Shown one piece after another: positions 1-6,590 of a stretch of 6,649 nt of DNA. The notes under the pieces are model-generated. The model was not told the origin of the DNA. It saw only the letters and a program-made list of their open reading frames with translations, and did no database searches. Within the stretch, counting starts at the first letter, position 1. Every line of letters starts with the position of its first letter. The position numbers and the translations under genes are program-made. Where the stretch lies: assembly GCA_023454395.1 (NCBI GenBank), contig JAEYFY010000238.1, forward strand, positions 1 to 6,649, in the 5' to 3' direction. The DNA is from Pseudomonadota bacterium. Lineage in GTDB: Bacteria; Pseudomonadota; Gammaproteobacteria; Enterobacterales; Enterobacteriaceae.

Positions 1-1208
1 TATTACTGGGAAAAAAACCAAAAGATTTTGATATTGCCACTAATGCAACACCTGAAGATGTACGTCGATTATTCCGTAACAGCCGTTTAGTCGGTCGTCG
101 TTTCCGTCTTGCTCATATTATGTTTGGCCCTGAAGTGATTGAAGTTGCGACTTTCCGTGGCTCTCATGAAGATCATGAAGTTTCAGACAACAACCAATCC
201 CAGCAAGCACAAAGCGGCATGTTACTGCGCGACAATATTTTTGGCTCTATTGAAGAAGATGCCATCCGTCGCGACTTTACATTAAACAGCCTCTATTACG
301 GTGTTGATGATTTTGCTGTACGTGATTACGTTGGCGGTTTAGCGGATCTGAAAGCGGGTATTATTCGCTTAATTGGCGATCCTGAAACGCGCTATCGCGA
401 AGATCCCGTCAGAATGCTCAGAGCGATTCGCTTTGCAAGTAAATTGGATATGCAAATAGCGCCAGAAACCGCAGAGCCAATTGCCAGACTTGCTCCTTTA
501 TTACGTAATATTCCATCGGCTCGTCTTTTTGAAGAATCGCTGAAATTATTACAAACAGGGCAAGGATACAACACTTACAAGCTAATGTGCCGTCATCAAT
601 TACTGGAGCCGCTGTTTCCGCTAATTGCATCTAAAATGACAGAGCAACATGATACGCCAATGGAGAGAATGTTAGATCAAGTTCTCAAAAATACGGACTA
701 CCGTATCAATAAAGAGATGCGAGTCAATCCGGCATTCTTATTTGCGGCGATGCTATGGTATCCATTAATTGAACATGCTGAAAAATTAGTTCAAGAAAGT
801 GGTCTTTCTTACTATGACTCTTTCTCTATGGCGATGAACGATATTTTAGATGAACAATGCCGTACTATTGCGATACCAAAACGCATTACCACAACAATGC
901 GTGATATCTGGCAATTACAGCAACGTTTACCTAAACGCCAAGGTCGTCGTGCGAATAAATTACTTGAGCACCCTAAATTCCGTGCTGCATTCGATTTACT
1001 GGAATTACGTGCCAATGTACAACGCAATCCAGAGCTTCAAGCGTTAGCAAGCTGGTGGGCTGATTTCCAAGCCTCTAACAACACGCAACAACGCTCAATG
1101 GTCTCTGAATTAGGGCAAGCACCGGTTCGCAGACGTCCACGTCCACGTAAACGCCCTCGTCATCCAAGTGCAAAACCAGCATCTAGACAAGAGAGCACCA
1201 ATGAATAA
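1..1208 (+). CDS. pcnB: Poly(A) polymerase I, 5'-truncated by window edge
   Basis: Adds poly(A) tails to RNA 3' ends in the cytoplasm, which speeds RNA decay, including that of plasmid-control antisense RNAs. The reading frame is open from base 3, so the ATG at 120 is internal and the true start lies left of the window. 401 residues are visible, against about 465 for E. coli PcnB, so roughly 60-70 N-terminal residues, including most of the GG-x-VRD nucleotide-binding motif, are missing. Visible parts in order: the catalytic DFD (codons at 24-32), [14 protein letters not shown], the [16 protein letters not shown] motif of the class II nucleotidyltransferase family, the [14 protein letters not shown] helix, and a C-terminal tail rich in Arg, Lys and Pro (about 1120-1190). 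Strong similarity along the whole length, including this basic tail, favours PcnB over the related CCA-adding enzyme. The last 8 bases overlap folK. Confidence 0.97.
   Translation, partial: LLGKKPKDFDIATNATPEDVRRLFRNSRLVGRRFRLAHIMFGPEVIEVATFRGSHEDHEVSDNNQSQQAQSGMLLRDNIFGSIEEDAIRRDFTLNSLYYGVDDFAVRDYVGGLADLKAGIIRLIGDPETRYREDPVRMLRAIRFASKLDMQIAPETAEPIARLAPLLRNIPSARLFEESLKLLQTGQGYNTYKLMCRHQLLEPLFPLIASKMTEQHDTPMERMLDQVLKNTDYRINKEMRVNPAFLFAAMLWYPLIEHAEKLVQESGLSYYDSFSMAMNDILDEQCRTIAIPKRITTTMRDIWQLQQRLPKRQGRRANKLLEHPKFRAAFDLLELRANVQRNPELQALASWWADFQASNNTQQRSMVSELGQAPVRRRPRPRKRPRHPSAKPASRQESTNE
1051..1058 (+). other. Chi octamer (GCTGGTGG) inside pcnB
   Basis: An exact match to the E. coli RecBCD recombination hotspot GCTGGTGG. 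It encodes the Ser-Trp-Trp of the ASWW segment in PcnB, and a WW pair also occurs here in E. coli PcnB as I recall it, so the match may be a by-product of coding. Whether this organism's RecBCD recognises the same octamer is assumed from relatedness. Confidence 0.4.
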
Positions 1209-1695
1209 ACAGAAAAAACGTGTTTATATCATTTTGGGAAGTAATTTAGATTCACCTGAAAATCAGGTGAATTCAGCGATTAAGGCAATCAGTGAGATCC
1301 CACAAACAACATTGATTGCACAATCATCTTGGTATCGTACTCGCCCAATGGGACCACAAGATCAGCCTGATTACCTTAATGTTGCTGTTGCGGTTGATAC
1401 AACATTAGCGCCAGAAGAGTTGCTAAATAACACACAAGCGATTGAATTAGCGCAAGGTCGTGTTAGAAAAGAGGGTAACCGTTGGGGTCCAAGAACGCTT
1501 GATCTTGATATTATGTTATTTGGTGATGACGTGATCCAAACCGAGCGATTAACCGTACCCCATTACGGGCTTAAAGTACGTGAATTTATGCTTTATCCAT
1601 TAGCTGAATTAGCCCCTGATCTTCGCTTTCCTGATGGTGAGTTATTAGCAGATAGATTGGCGTTAGTGCCTGAAAATGGCATGGAAAAGTGGTAA
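1201..1695 (+). CDS. folK: 2-amino-4-hydroxy-6-hydroxymethyldihydropteridine pyrophosphokinase (HPPK)
   Basis: Transfers pyrophosphate from ATP to 6-hydroxymethyl-7,8-dihydropterin, the step before dihydropteroate synthase in cytoplasmic folate synthesis. The 164-residue product compares with 159 in E. coli. It shows the GSNL motif near residue 13, the pterin-loop segment [15 protein letters not shown] (46-60), and [15 protein letters not shown] (94-108). Asp101 and Asp103 correspond to the two Mg2+-binding aspartates (95 and 97 in E. coli), and Arg87 and Arg98 to the ATP-contacting arginines 82 and 92. I chose ATG 1201 because family similarity begins there. A GTG at 1168 is in frame, but it would add 11 residues unlike the family that lie inside pcnB. 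The start overlaps the pcnB end (ATGAATAA) by 8 bp. The nearby GAGAG (1191-1195) is a weak ribosome binding site with short spacing, so translational coupling to pcnB is likely. Confidence 0.97.
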   Translation: MNKQKKRVYIILGSNLDSPENQVNSAIKAISEIPQTTLIAQSSWYRTRPMGPQDQPDYLNVAVAVDTTLAPEELLNNTQAIELAQGRVRKEGNRWGPRTLDLDIMLFGDDVIQTERLTVPHYGLKVREFMLYPLAELAPDLRFPDGELLADRLALVPENGMEKW

Positions 1696-1723
1696 TTTCA
1701 CACTAATACGCCCTTAATGCTAA

Positions 1724-1760
1724 AGGTTGATACTGTAAAAAACATAAACAGTATCAGCCT
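1724..1760 (+). terminator. 13-bp stem-loop after folK, possible weak terminator or RNA 3'-end structure
   Basis: The arms are 1724-1736 and 1748-1760, pairing over 13 positions with one U-G wobble, around an 11-base A-rich loop (1737-1747). It starts 28 bp after the folK stop, where a terminator is expected. No run of U follows on either strand; the downstream bases are only mildly pyrimidine-rich. It may therefore act as an RNA-stabilising 3' end after Rho-dependent stop and trimming, or as an attenuating hairpin, rather than as a classical intrinsic terminator. Confidence 0.5.
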
Positions 1761-2034
1761 GTCTCTTCGCTGTTACTTTCCTTCGAGTTTTCAAACCCAC
1801 CTCTGCGCCTCAATTTTTAAACTTTTTTATATTTATTTTTCATATGTAATCAATTGATAAATATAAATAAAAATTATCATTTGTTATTTTTCATTACTCA
1901 TTTAATTACTTTTTCTTCGTTTTTAGTCCTTAAATGCTACAATCGAAAGTGGCTTTATTTTGATAATCGACTATTTCCTTTAATAAACAAATAATTATGT
2001 GAAGTAATTAATTTTATCTACACACAAAAACGAC
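1761..2034. other. Gene-free, very A+T-rich spacer upstream of panB
   Basis: No plausible coding region is seen on either strand. Bases 1821-1920 contain only 14 G or C. Within this lies an 11-bp inverted repeat (1826-1836 and 1857-1867, TTTATATTTAT and its complement) around a 20-base loop; composition this skewed makes such repeats likely by chance. The stretch ends in the panB promoter candidate and leader. A region like this may be intrinsically curved or bound by nucleoid proteins such as H-NS, but nothing in the sequence proves that. Confidence 0.6.
1935..1943 (+). promoter_or_regulatory. Candidate extended -10 promoter for panBCD
   Basis: TGCTACAAT contains TACAAT, 5 of 6 matches to the sigma-70 -10 box, preceded by TG one base away, which makes an extended -10 element. 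The -35 position about 17 bp upstream (around 1915-1920) is poor, which an extended -10 can offset, and the A+T-rich DNA upstream could act as an UP element. Transcription would start near 1950, leaving a leader of about 100 nt before panB. Confidence 0.5.
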
Positions 2035-2040
2035 AATGAT

Positions 2041-2044
2041 GGAG
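2041..2044 (+). promoter_or_regulatory. Ribosome binding site that fixes the panB start
   Basis: GGAG lies 9 bases before the ATG at 2054. Two earlier in-frame ATGs (2036 and 2039) overlap or abut this site and have no purine-rich site of their own, so 2054 is the better start. It also gives an N-terminus MKPTT identical to that of E. coli PanB. Confidence 0.8.
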
Positions 2045-2053
2045 CTTGTTGCA

Positions 2054-2845
2054 ATGAAACCCACTACGCTTTCAACGCTGAACAGCTATAAGCAAGAAAA
2101 GAAAAAATTCGCCACAATCACCGCTTATGATGCAAGTTTTGCTCGCCTTTTTGCACAAGAAGGTATTCAAGTCATGTTGATTGGTGATTCATTAGGAATG
2201 ACACTACAAGGTCATAACAGCACATTACCTGTGACTGTTGAGCAAATTGCCTATCACACTCGTTGTGTAAGAGCAGGCGCACCTAATGCCTTCTTAATTG
2301 CTGATATGCCCTTTATGTCTTATTCAACGCCTGAGCAAGCTTGCCTTAATGCCAGTATTCTGATGCAAGCTGGGGCTAACATGGTGAAAATTGAAGGTGG
2401 TAGCTGGTTAATTCCAACAGTAAAAATGCTCACTGAACGTGCTGTTCCGGTCTGTATTCATTTAGGATTAACACCACAATCCGTTAATGTTTTTGGTGGT
2501 TATAAAGTTCAAGGCAGAGACTTTGCAGCGGCAGAACAATTAAAACAAGATGCGATATCACTTGAAAATGCAGGCGCTCAACTGGCGGTATTAGAATGTG
2601 TTCCTATAACTCTGGCTAAGGCGATTACAGACGTATTAACGATGCCTGTTATTGGTATTGGGGCAGGTAATGTCACAGATGGACAAATTCTTGTGATGCA
2701 TGACTTATTAGGCTTAACCCCTCAAGCCCCTAAGTTCTCAAAAGATTTTTTACAAGAAGCAGGTTCATTAAAAGGGGCTGTTAACCTTTATGTTCAACAA
2801 GTTGAACAAGGGCTGTTTCCCGAAGAAAAACATTCATTTAACTAA
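2054..2845 (+). CDS. panB: 3-methyl-2-oxobutanoate hydroxymethyltransferase (ketopantoate hydroxymethyltransferase)
   Basis: Transfers a one-carbon unit from 5,10-methylenetetrahydrofolate to 2-oxoisovalerate to give ketopantoate, the first committed step to pantothenate. From ATG 2054 the protein is 263 residues (264 in E. coli). The expected residues fall at the E. coli positions: metal ligands Asp45 (in IGDSLGM), Asp84 (in IADMPFM) and Glu114, Lys112 in the substrate site (MVKIEGG), and catalytic Glu181 (LECVP). The segments [10 protein letters not shown] (136-145) and [17 protein letters not shown] near the C-terminus are also typical. It is a TIM-barrel enzyme that forms oligomers in the family. 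It is the first gene of a panB-panC-panD set, with panC 42 bp downstream. Its folate cofactor gives a loose metabolic link to folK upstream. Confidence 0.98.
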   Translation: MKPTTLSTLNSYKQEKKKFATITAYDASFARLFAQEGIQVMLIGDSLGMTLQGHNSTLPVTVEQIAYHTRCVRAGAPNAFLIADMPFMSYSTPEQACLNASILMQAGANMVKIEGGSWLIPTVKMLTERAVPVCIHLGLTPQSVNVFGGYKVQGRDFAAAEQLKQDAISLENAGAQLAVLECVPITLAKAITDVLTMPVIGIGAGNVTDGQILVMHDLLGLTPQAPKFSKDFLQEAGSLKGAVNLYVQQVEQGLFPEEKHSFN

Positions 2846-2874
2846 TTTATTATCCTAATTATCAATATTTTTTA

Positions 2875-2880
2875 AAGGAG
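2875..2880 (+). promoter_or_regulatory. Strong ribosome binding site supporting the GTG start of panC
   Basis: AAGGAG, close to the full Shine-Dalgarno consensus, stands 7 bases before the GTG at 2888. It supports a non-ATG start for panC, since no ATG lies close by in frame. Confidence 0.85.
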
Positions 2881-2887
2881 TCACGCT

Positions 2888-3739
2888 GTGCTAATTATTG
2901 AAACTACGCTTATCTTACGCAGAGAAATCAAGCGATTAAAGCAAGAAGGTAAACGCATTGCATTGGTTCCAACAATGGGTAATCTGCATGAAGGTCACCT
3001 AAAATTAATTGAAGAAGCCCGTATTCATGCAGATGTTGTGATAGCTTCTATTTTTGTTAACCCGCTTCAATTTGATAGAGAAGCGGATTTAGCAAACTAC
3101 CCTCGCACTTTACAAGAAGATTGCGAATTATTGCGTGATAAACATGTCGATATTATCTTTGCACCTTCAGCGAAGGAGATGTATCCACATGGTATGGAAA
3201 ATCAAACAACGGTTGATGTACCTGTATTATCTACCGTATTAGAAGGTGCAAGCCGTCCTGGTCATTTCCGTGGTGTCACGACAGTGGTCAGTAAGCTTTT
3301 TAACCTTGTGCAACCTGATATTGCGATGTTTGGTGAAAAAGACTTCCAACAACTGCAAATTATCAAAAAGATGGTAAGCGATTTATGTATGGATATCAGC
3401 ATCGTTCCTGTTGCTATCGTACGTGACAACAATGGTTTAGCACTCAGTTCGCGCAATCGCCTATTATCCGACAACGAAAAACAACAAGCCCCTGCGCTTT
3501 ATCAAACGATGCAAGAAATCGCAGAGCAATTAAAGTCAGGTAATCATGATGTTAATCAGCTACTGCAAAATGCAAAAAGCACCTTAGAGCAGCAAGGTTT
3601 TCGTGCAGATGAATGCTTTATTTGTGACGCGGATACTCTAAGCCCTCTAAATGAAGATAGCCGACGTGCTGTTATTCTAATGGCGGCATGGCTGGGTAAT
3701 ACACGCTTAATTGATAACCAACAAGTTGACCTGGTTTAA
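2888..3739 (+). CDS. panC: Pantothenate synthetase (pantoate--beta-alanine ligase)
   Basis: Joins pantoate to beta-alanine through a pantoyl-adenylate intermediate made from ATP, the last step of pantothenate synthesis. The 283 residues equal the E. coli length. Starting at GTG 2888 gives an N-terminus (MLIIET) matching E. coli. Motifs of this class I aminoacyl-tRNA synthetase-like fold are visible: [10 protein letters not shown] (28-37) with the HIGH-type histidines 34 and 37, SIFVNPLQF (54-62) with Asn58 and Gln61 in the pantoate pocket, [11 protein letters not shown] (119-129), FGEKDFQQL (148-156), and the KMSKS-equivalent loop LALSSRN (184-190). No key residue is missing. It sits 42 bp after panB and 32 bp before panD, consistent with one transcript. 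The ketopantoate reductase step (panE or ilvC) must be encoded outside this window. Confidence 0.98.
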   Translation: MLIIETTLILRREIKRLKQEGKRIALVPTMGNLHEGHLKLIEEARIHADVVIASIFVNPLQFDREADLANYPRTLQEDCELLRDKHVDIIFAPSAKEMYPHGMENQTTVDVPVLSTVLEGASRPGHFRGVTTVVSKLFNLVQPDIAMFGEKDFQQLQIIKKMVSDLCMDISIVPVAIVRDNNGLALSSRNRLLSDNEKQQAPALYQTMQEIAEQLKSGNHDVNQLLQNAKSTLEQQGFRADECFICDADTLSPLNEDSRRAVILMAAWLGNTRLIDNQQVDLV

Positions 3740-3771
3740 TCTTCATTATTAAAACAATAGGAAACACAACA

Positions 3772-4152
3772 ATGCTACGCACAATGTTACAAGGCAAGCT
3801 CCATCGCGTAAAAGTGACACAAGCCGATCTTCATTATGAAGGCTCTTGCGCGATTGATCAGGATTTTATGGATGCCGCAGGCATTCTTGAAAATGAAGCG
3901 ATTGATATTTATAACGTTGATAATGGTGAACGTTTTTCAACCTATGCCATTTGTGCAGAAAGAGGTTCACGAATTATTTCTGTTAATGGTGCTGCCGCTC
4001 GTCGTGCTGCCGTTGGCGATCGCTTAATTATTTGCTCTTATGTACAAATTCCTGATAGTGATGCGCGTAGCCATAAACCTAATATTGCTTATTTTGAAGA
4101 TAACAATGAAATGAAGCGCATTGCTAAAGCGGTGCCCGTTCAAGTTGCGTAA
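3772..4152 (+). CDS. panD: Aspartate 1-decarboxylase, pyruvoyl-dependent proenzyme
   Basis: Makes beta-alanine from L-aspartate, supplying PanC. The 126 residues equal the E. coli length. The self-cleavage site Gly24-Ser25 lies in YEGSCAID; cleavage turns Ser25 into the catalytic pyruvoyl group. Lys9, Arg54, Thr57 and Tyr58 (in GERFSTYAI) match the family's active-site residues, and the region [21 protein letters not shown] is typical. In enterobacteria the cleavage is helped by PanZ (PanM), which is not in this window. The ribosome binding site is AGGA at 3759-3762, 9 bases before the ATG. The gene follows panC directly, without the yadD/rpnC gene found between them in E. coli K-12. Confidence 0.98.
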   Translation: MLRTMLQGKLHRVKVTQADLHYEGSCAIDQDFMDAAGILENEAIDIYNVDNGERFSTYAICAERGSRIISVNGAAARRAAVGDRLIICSYVQIPDSDARSHKPNIAYFEDNNEMKRIAKAVPVQVA

Positions 4153-4171
4153 TCAATAAAATATTGCCCAC

Positions 4172-4204
4172 TTCCCATAAGCAGAGGTTCCCTGCTTATG
4201 GGAA
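4172..4204 (+). terminator. Perfect 13-bp stem-loop after panD, likely end of the pan operon
   Basis: The arms TTCCCATAAGCAG (4172-4184) and CTGCTTATGGGAA (4192-4204) pair perfectly around a 7-base loop, 19 bp after the panD stop. Its position, and the change of function to uhpA downstream, fit a transcript end. The following bases (ATAATTAAC) are A+T-rich but not a U-tract, so strength as an intrinsic terminator is uncertain. Confidence 0.6.
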
Positions 4205-4385
4205 ATAATTAACAAGAACAATAAATAACCCATTGTTATTATTTGCTTGTCACGATTCACCTTGATAAAAACGAGATATCAGATTCAAAACTGAGTTTCT
4301 TCTCCATTTTTCCTCGCTTATCTTTCTGTAGCTTGTTATAAATCATATAAGTATTGTCTGACTACTCTCTGACTAATAAAAAATT
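4205..4385. promoter_or_regulatory. uhpA upstream region, weak promoter candidate only
   Basis: This non-coding stretch should hold the uhpA promoter. The best -10-like hexamers are TATAAA (4337-4342) and TATAAG (4346-4351), each 5 of 6 matches, but neither has a convincing -35 box. A small odd palindrome AAACTGAGTTT lies at 4288-4298. I see no convincing CRP site. An 8-bp direct repeat next to the start codon is listed separately. Confidence 0.35.
4357..4375 (+). repeat. Direct repeat TCTGACTA, two copies with an 11-bp period
   Basis: TCTGACTA occurs at 4357-4364 and again at 4368-4375, ending 10 bases before the uhpA ATG. The 11-bp period places both copies on about the same face of the DNA helix, as is common for tandem binding sites of NarL-type regulators. 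Function is inferred from spacing and position only; slippage or chance is possible. Confidence 0.5.
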
Positions 4386-5018
4386 ATGATAAAAGTTGCT
4401 TTAGTAGATGATCACATTGTTGTGCGTTCTGGATTTGCACAGCTTTTAATGCTAGAACCCGATATTCATATCGTTGGTGAATATTCTAATGGGCAAGAAG
4501 CATGGCCTTATTTAGTCCGTGATGATATTGATATTGCCGTCATGGATCTCTCTATGCCCGGCGAAAGTGGTCTACAACTGCAAAGTCGTTTAAAACAAAA
4601 ACGTCCTGATTTTCGTACCATTATTTTAAGTATTTACGATACGCCCGCTTTTGTTCAAAGCGCGCTAGACTCTGGCGCTCGCGGCTATTTAACCAAACGT
4701 TGTGGCCCTGAAGAATTAGTACAAGCTGTACGTGCTGTGCATCAAGGTGGCTGTTATCTCTGCTCTGATGCCATGAAAGCGTTACGACAAACACCTGAAA
4801 AAGAAGATGCGCTATATACGTTAACACCACGCGAAAGAGAGATTTTCAATCTTTTAGTTCAAGGCGTTAACGTCAAAACGATTGCGGTACAACTTAACCT
4901 TAGCCACAAAACCGTCCACGTTCATCGTGCCAATGTGCTTGGCAAATTAAGCTGTGAAACCACTATCGATTTAGTCCATTTCGCCTTAAAAAATCAGTTG
5001 ATCACAGGCTCGTTGTAA
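4386..5018 (+). CDS. uhpA: UhpA-like response regulator, NarL/FixJ family
   Basis: Cytoplasmic transcription activator; in E. coli, UhpA phosphorylated by UhpB activates uhpT, the hexose-phosphate transporter gene, which is also the fosfomycin entry route. The 210 residues compare with 196 in E. coli. The N-terminal receiver domain (about 1-120) has the acidic pair Asp8-Asp9, phospho-acceptor Asp54 (VMDLSMP) and conserved Lys104 (TKRC). A LuxR-type helix-turn-helix follows (about 145-200: LTPREREIF, then KTVHVHRAN). The KRC, GGCYL and KTVHVHRAN segments match UhpA specifically. Extra residues relative to E. coli lie in the receiver (KQKRPDF region) and at the C-terminus. TAA at 4377 in frame excludes an earlier start. 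No Shine-Dalgarno sequence precedes the ATG, only A/T-rich bases, so initiation may be weak or rely on an unstructured leader. uhpB follows after one base. Confidence 0.92.
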   Translation: MIKVALVDDHIVVRSGFAQLLMLEPDIHIVGEYSNGQEAWPYLVRDDIDIAVMDLSMPGESGLQLQSRLKQKRPDFRTIILSIYDTPAFVQSALDSGARGYLTKRCGPEELVQAVRAVHQGGCYLCSDAMKALRQTPEKEDALYTLTPREREIFNLLVQGVNVKTIAVQLNLSHKTVHVHRANVLGKLSCETTIDLVHFALKNQLITGSL

Positions 5019-5019
5019 A

Positions 5020-6576
5020 ATGAAAAGAGGGCTGCGTTTTCTCCTTCAATCCCTCTTTTTATTACTCACCTACTCTTTACTTTGGCTATCACTTTGGGTG
5101 ATTGGTTTCTATTTAAGTCAAAACGGACAACAAGCAGCTCTTTTCTTACCTCAAGGTCTGCGATTAGCCCTAATAATTTTACTCTGGCGTCGCTTTTGGC
5201 TACCGATGTTATTTGCAGAATGGGGGCTTTATTACTGGTTAGCGCAAGAGCAATTAATTACCCACTTCATTATTTATCTCTCACCAATACTAAGCCTTGT
5301 TGTCGCGCTAGAAGTTCAGCGTATTTGGTGGCGATATCCTCTTTATTGGCAACGCCTAACCCTATTAATTGGTGCTGTTGGCTTTAATAGCCTGCTACAA
5401 GCCTTTATTCTTGGTTTTGTGATTAATACCACCAGCGGTATTTTCCTGACATCCGTTACTGGTGGCATATTACTCGCCCCTTTTGTTTTTTTACTTTATG
5501 AATATCTACGCGAATTACAAAGTCGCGCTTTAGTCTCTGACGGTACACTCGAGCCGCCATTAAGAACATCATTATTAATGTGGGGATTTCTATTTTGCCT
5601 TATCGGGCTAAGCGCACAGTTTTTCTTAACCCCCGAAATAGAACGCTTATTAGTTATTCTTGTTTTTATCCCTAATGTATTTATGGCGTATCGTTATGGC
5701 TGGCAAGGCGGTGTATTATCCGCAATATTAGGCAGTTTGATCATTACGTTTGCTCGCCAAGTTAATGGCGCGTTTAATGACTTACGTGAATTAGAAATGT
5801 TCTTAACTACACAAGCTATCATTGGTATTGGCTTAGGAATAGCGATAAGTCGCCAACAACAATTAGCGCATAATTTACGTCATTATCGGCTACGCTTAGA
5901 GCAAGAACTTCAAGCCAGACGCGAACTCATGGAGCAACTTGTTCATACAGAAGAGGATGTAAAAAAAGCCATTGCCCGTGAATTACATGATGAAATTGGA
6001 CAAAATATTACCGCCATCCAAATTCAATCCATGTTAGTGAAAAAGATGGCTGATAATGATAAGACTCGTCAAACAGGGGAGCAAATCGAACGGCTCGCAC
6101 TGCAAATCCATCAATCTACACGTCAACTACTCCGACAATTACGTCCTCCTGTTTTAGAGGAAATGTCGCTTGAAAAAGCTCTTCATCATTTAATCAATGA
6201 ATTTGCTTTTGATGACAACGGCATTACCTGTCATTTTAATTACTCGTTAGATAAAGAGCCTGAAAACGAAACCATTATTTTTACCCTCTACCGTTTAGTT
6301 CAAGAGCTGTTAAACAACATCAGTAAACATGCTAATGCAACCTATATCCAAATCTCACTGACTCAAAACCAAAACCGATTACGGCTGATGATTAGTGATA
6401 ATGGCATTGGTATGTTACCCACATCATTATCAACACAACAAAGTAGTGGCTTTGGATTGCGCGGCATAGAAGAACGTATTCGCGCTTTAGGTGGAGAATG
6501 GGAAGTGGTAAACCATCACGGCACGAAAATAATTGTTAACTTACCCACAAATTCAAAAGAAAACAGTGAAAACTAA
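5020..6576 (+). CDS. uhpB: UhpB-like membrane sensor histidine kinase (MASE1 domain)
   Basis: Inner-membrane kinase that phosphorylates UhpA; in E. coli it is controlled by UhpC, which senses external glucose-6-phosphate. The 518 residues compare with 500 in E. coli. Residues about 5-280 form a hydrophobic MASE1-type region with roughly 8-10 membrane segments and the conserved FLPQGLRLALI (42-52) and TGGILLAPF (147-155). A helical linker (about 281-310) leads to the HisKA_3 dimerisation domain, with phospho-acceptor His323 in ARELHDEIGQ. The HATPase region has the N-box ELLNN (429-433), DNGIG (460-464) and GFGLRGIEERIRALGG (from 477). All catalytic motifs are intact. The ATG at 5020 is one base after the uhpA stop; the only purine-rich site is a weak AGG (5006-5008), suggesting coupled translation. 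Family and motifs are seen; the sensed ligand is inferred from homology. Confidence 0.92.
   Translation: MKRGLRFLLQSLFLLLTYSLLWLSLWVIGFYLSQNGQQAALFLPQGLRLALIILLWRRFWLPMLFAEWGLYYWLAQEQLITHFIIYLSPILSLVVALEVQRIWWRYPLYWQRLTLLIGAVGFNSLLQAFILGFVINTTSGIFLTSVTGGILLAPFVFLLYEYLRELQSRALVSDGTLEPPLRTSLLMWGFLFCLIGLSAQFFLTPEIERLLVILVFIPNVFMAYRYGWQGGVLSAILGSLIITFARQVNGAFNDLRELEMFLTTQAIIGIGLGIAISRQQQLAHNLRHYRLRLEQELQARRELMEQLVHTEEDVKKAIARELHDEIGQNITAIQIQSMLVKKMADNDKTRQTGEQIERLALQIHQSTRQLLRQLRPPVLEEMSLEKALHHLINEFAFDDNGITCHFNYSLDKEPENETIIFTLYRLVQELLNNISKHANATYIQISLTQNQNRLRLMISDNGIGMLPTSLSTQQSSGFGLRGIEERIRALGGEWEVVNHHGTKIIVNLPTNSKENSEN
5429..5436 (-). other. Chi octamer (GCTGGTGG on the - strand) inside uhpB
   Basis: CCACCAGC on the + strand reads as an exact Chi sequence on the - strand, opposite in orientation to the one in pcnB. 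It falls in the Thr-Thr-Ser codons of a loop between membrane segments. Function depends on the host RecBCD recognising the E. coli octamer. Confidence 0.35.
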
Positions 6577-6590
6577 GAATAAGTCTTAGT
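6572..6590 (+). terminator. Short 7-bp stem-loop spanning the uhpB stop
   Basis: ACTAAGA (6572-6578) and TCTTAGT (6584-6590) pair around a 5-base loop; the uhpB stop codon lies in the left arm. The stem is A+T-rich and has no U-tract directly after it, so it is a weak terminator at best and could be chance. Confidence 0.25.

Noticed and set aside
120..122. ATG at 120 as the start of pcnB
   Set aside because: The frame is open upstream to the window edge, and the residues before it ([10 protein letters not shown] onward) are conserved PcnB sequence including the catalytic DFD.
1168..1200. GTG at 1168 as the folK start
   Set aside because: It would add 11 residues lying within pcnB that have no counterpart in HPPK proteins; ATG 1201 matches the family N-terminus.
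1826..1867. 11-bp inverted repeat as an operator
   Set aside because: It consists wholly of A and T in DNA with about 86% A+T, where such repeats are expected by chance.
1957..1977. Fur-box-like GATAATC sequence upstream of panB
   Set aside because: Only one half resembles the consensus; the rest does not match, and pantothenate genes are not expected iron targets.
1997..2002. Start-stop ATGTGA in the panB leader as a regulatory minimal ORF
   Set aside because: It has no ribosome binding site and lies in A/T-rich sequence where such a hexamer is easily found by chance.
2036..2053. Start of panB at ATG 2036 or 2039
   Set aside because: The GGAG ribosome binding site at 2041-2044 lies after these codons and is properly spaced for ATG 2054, which also matches the known PanB N-terminus.
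4245..4262. Possible CRP site upstream of uhpA (TCACC preceded by TTGTCACGA)
   Set aside because: The left half-site does not match TGTGA at the required 6-bp spacing.
5082..5387. Overlapping 101-codon frame inside uhpB, and similar frames on both strands within the other genes
   Set aside because: They lie wholly inside well-supported genes in other frames, show no family motifs and lack ribosome binding sites.
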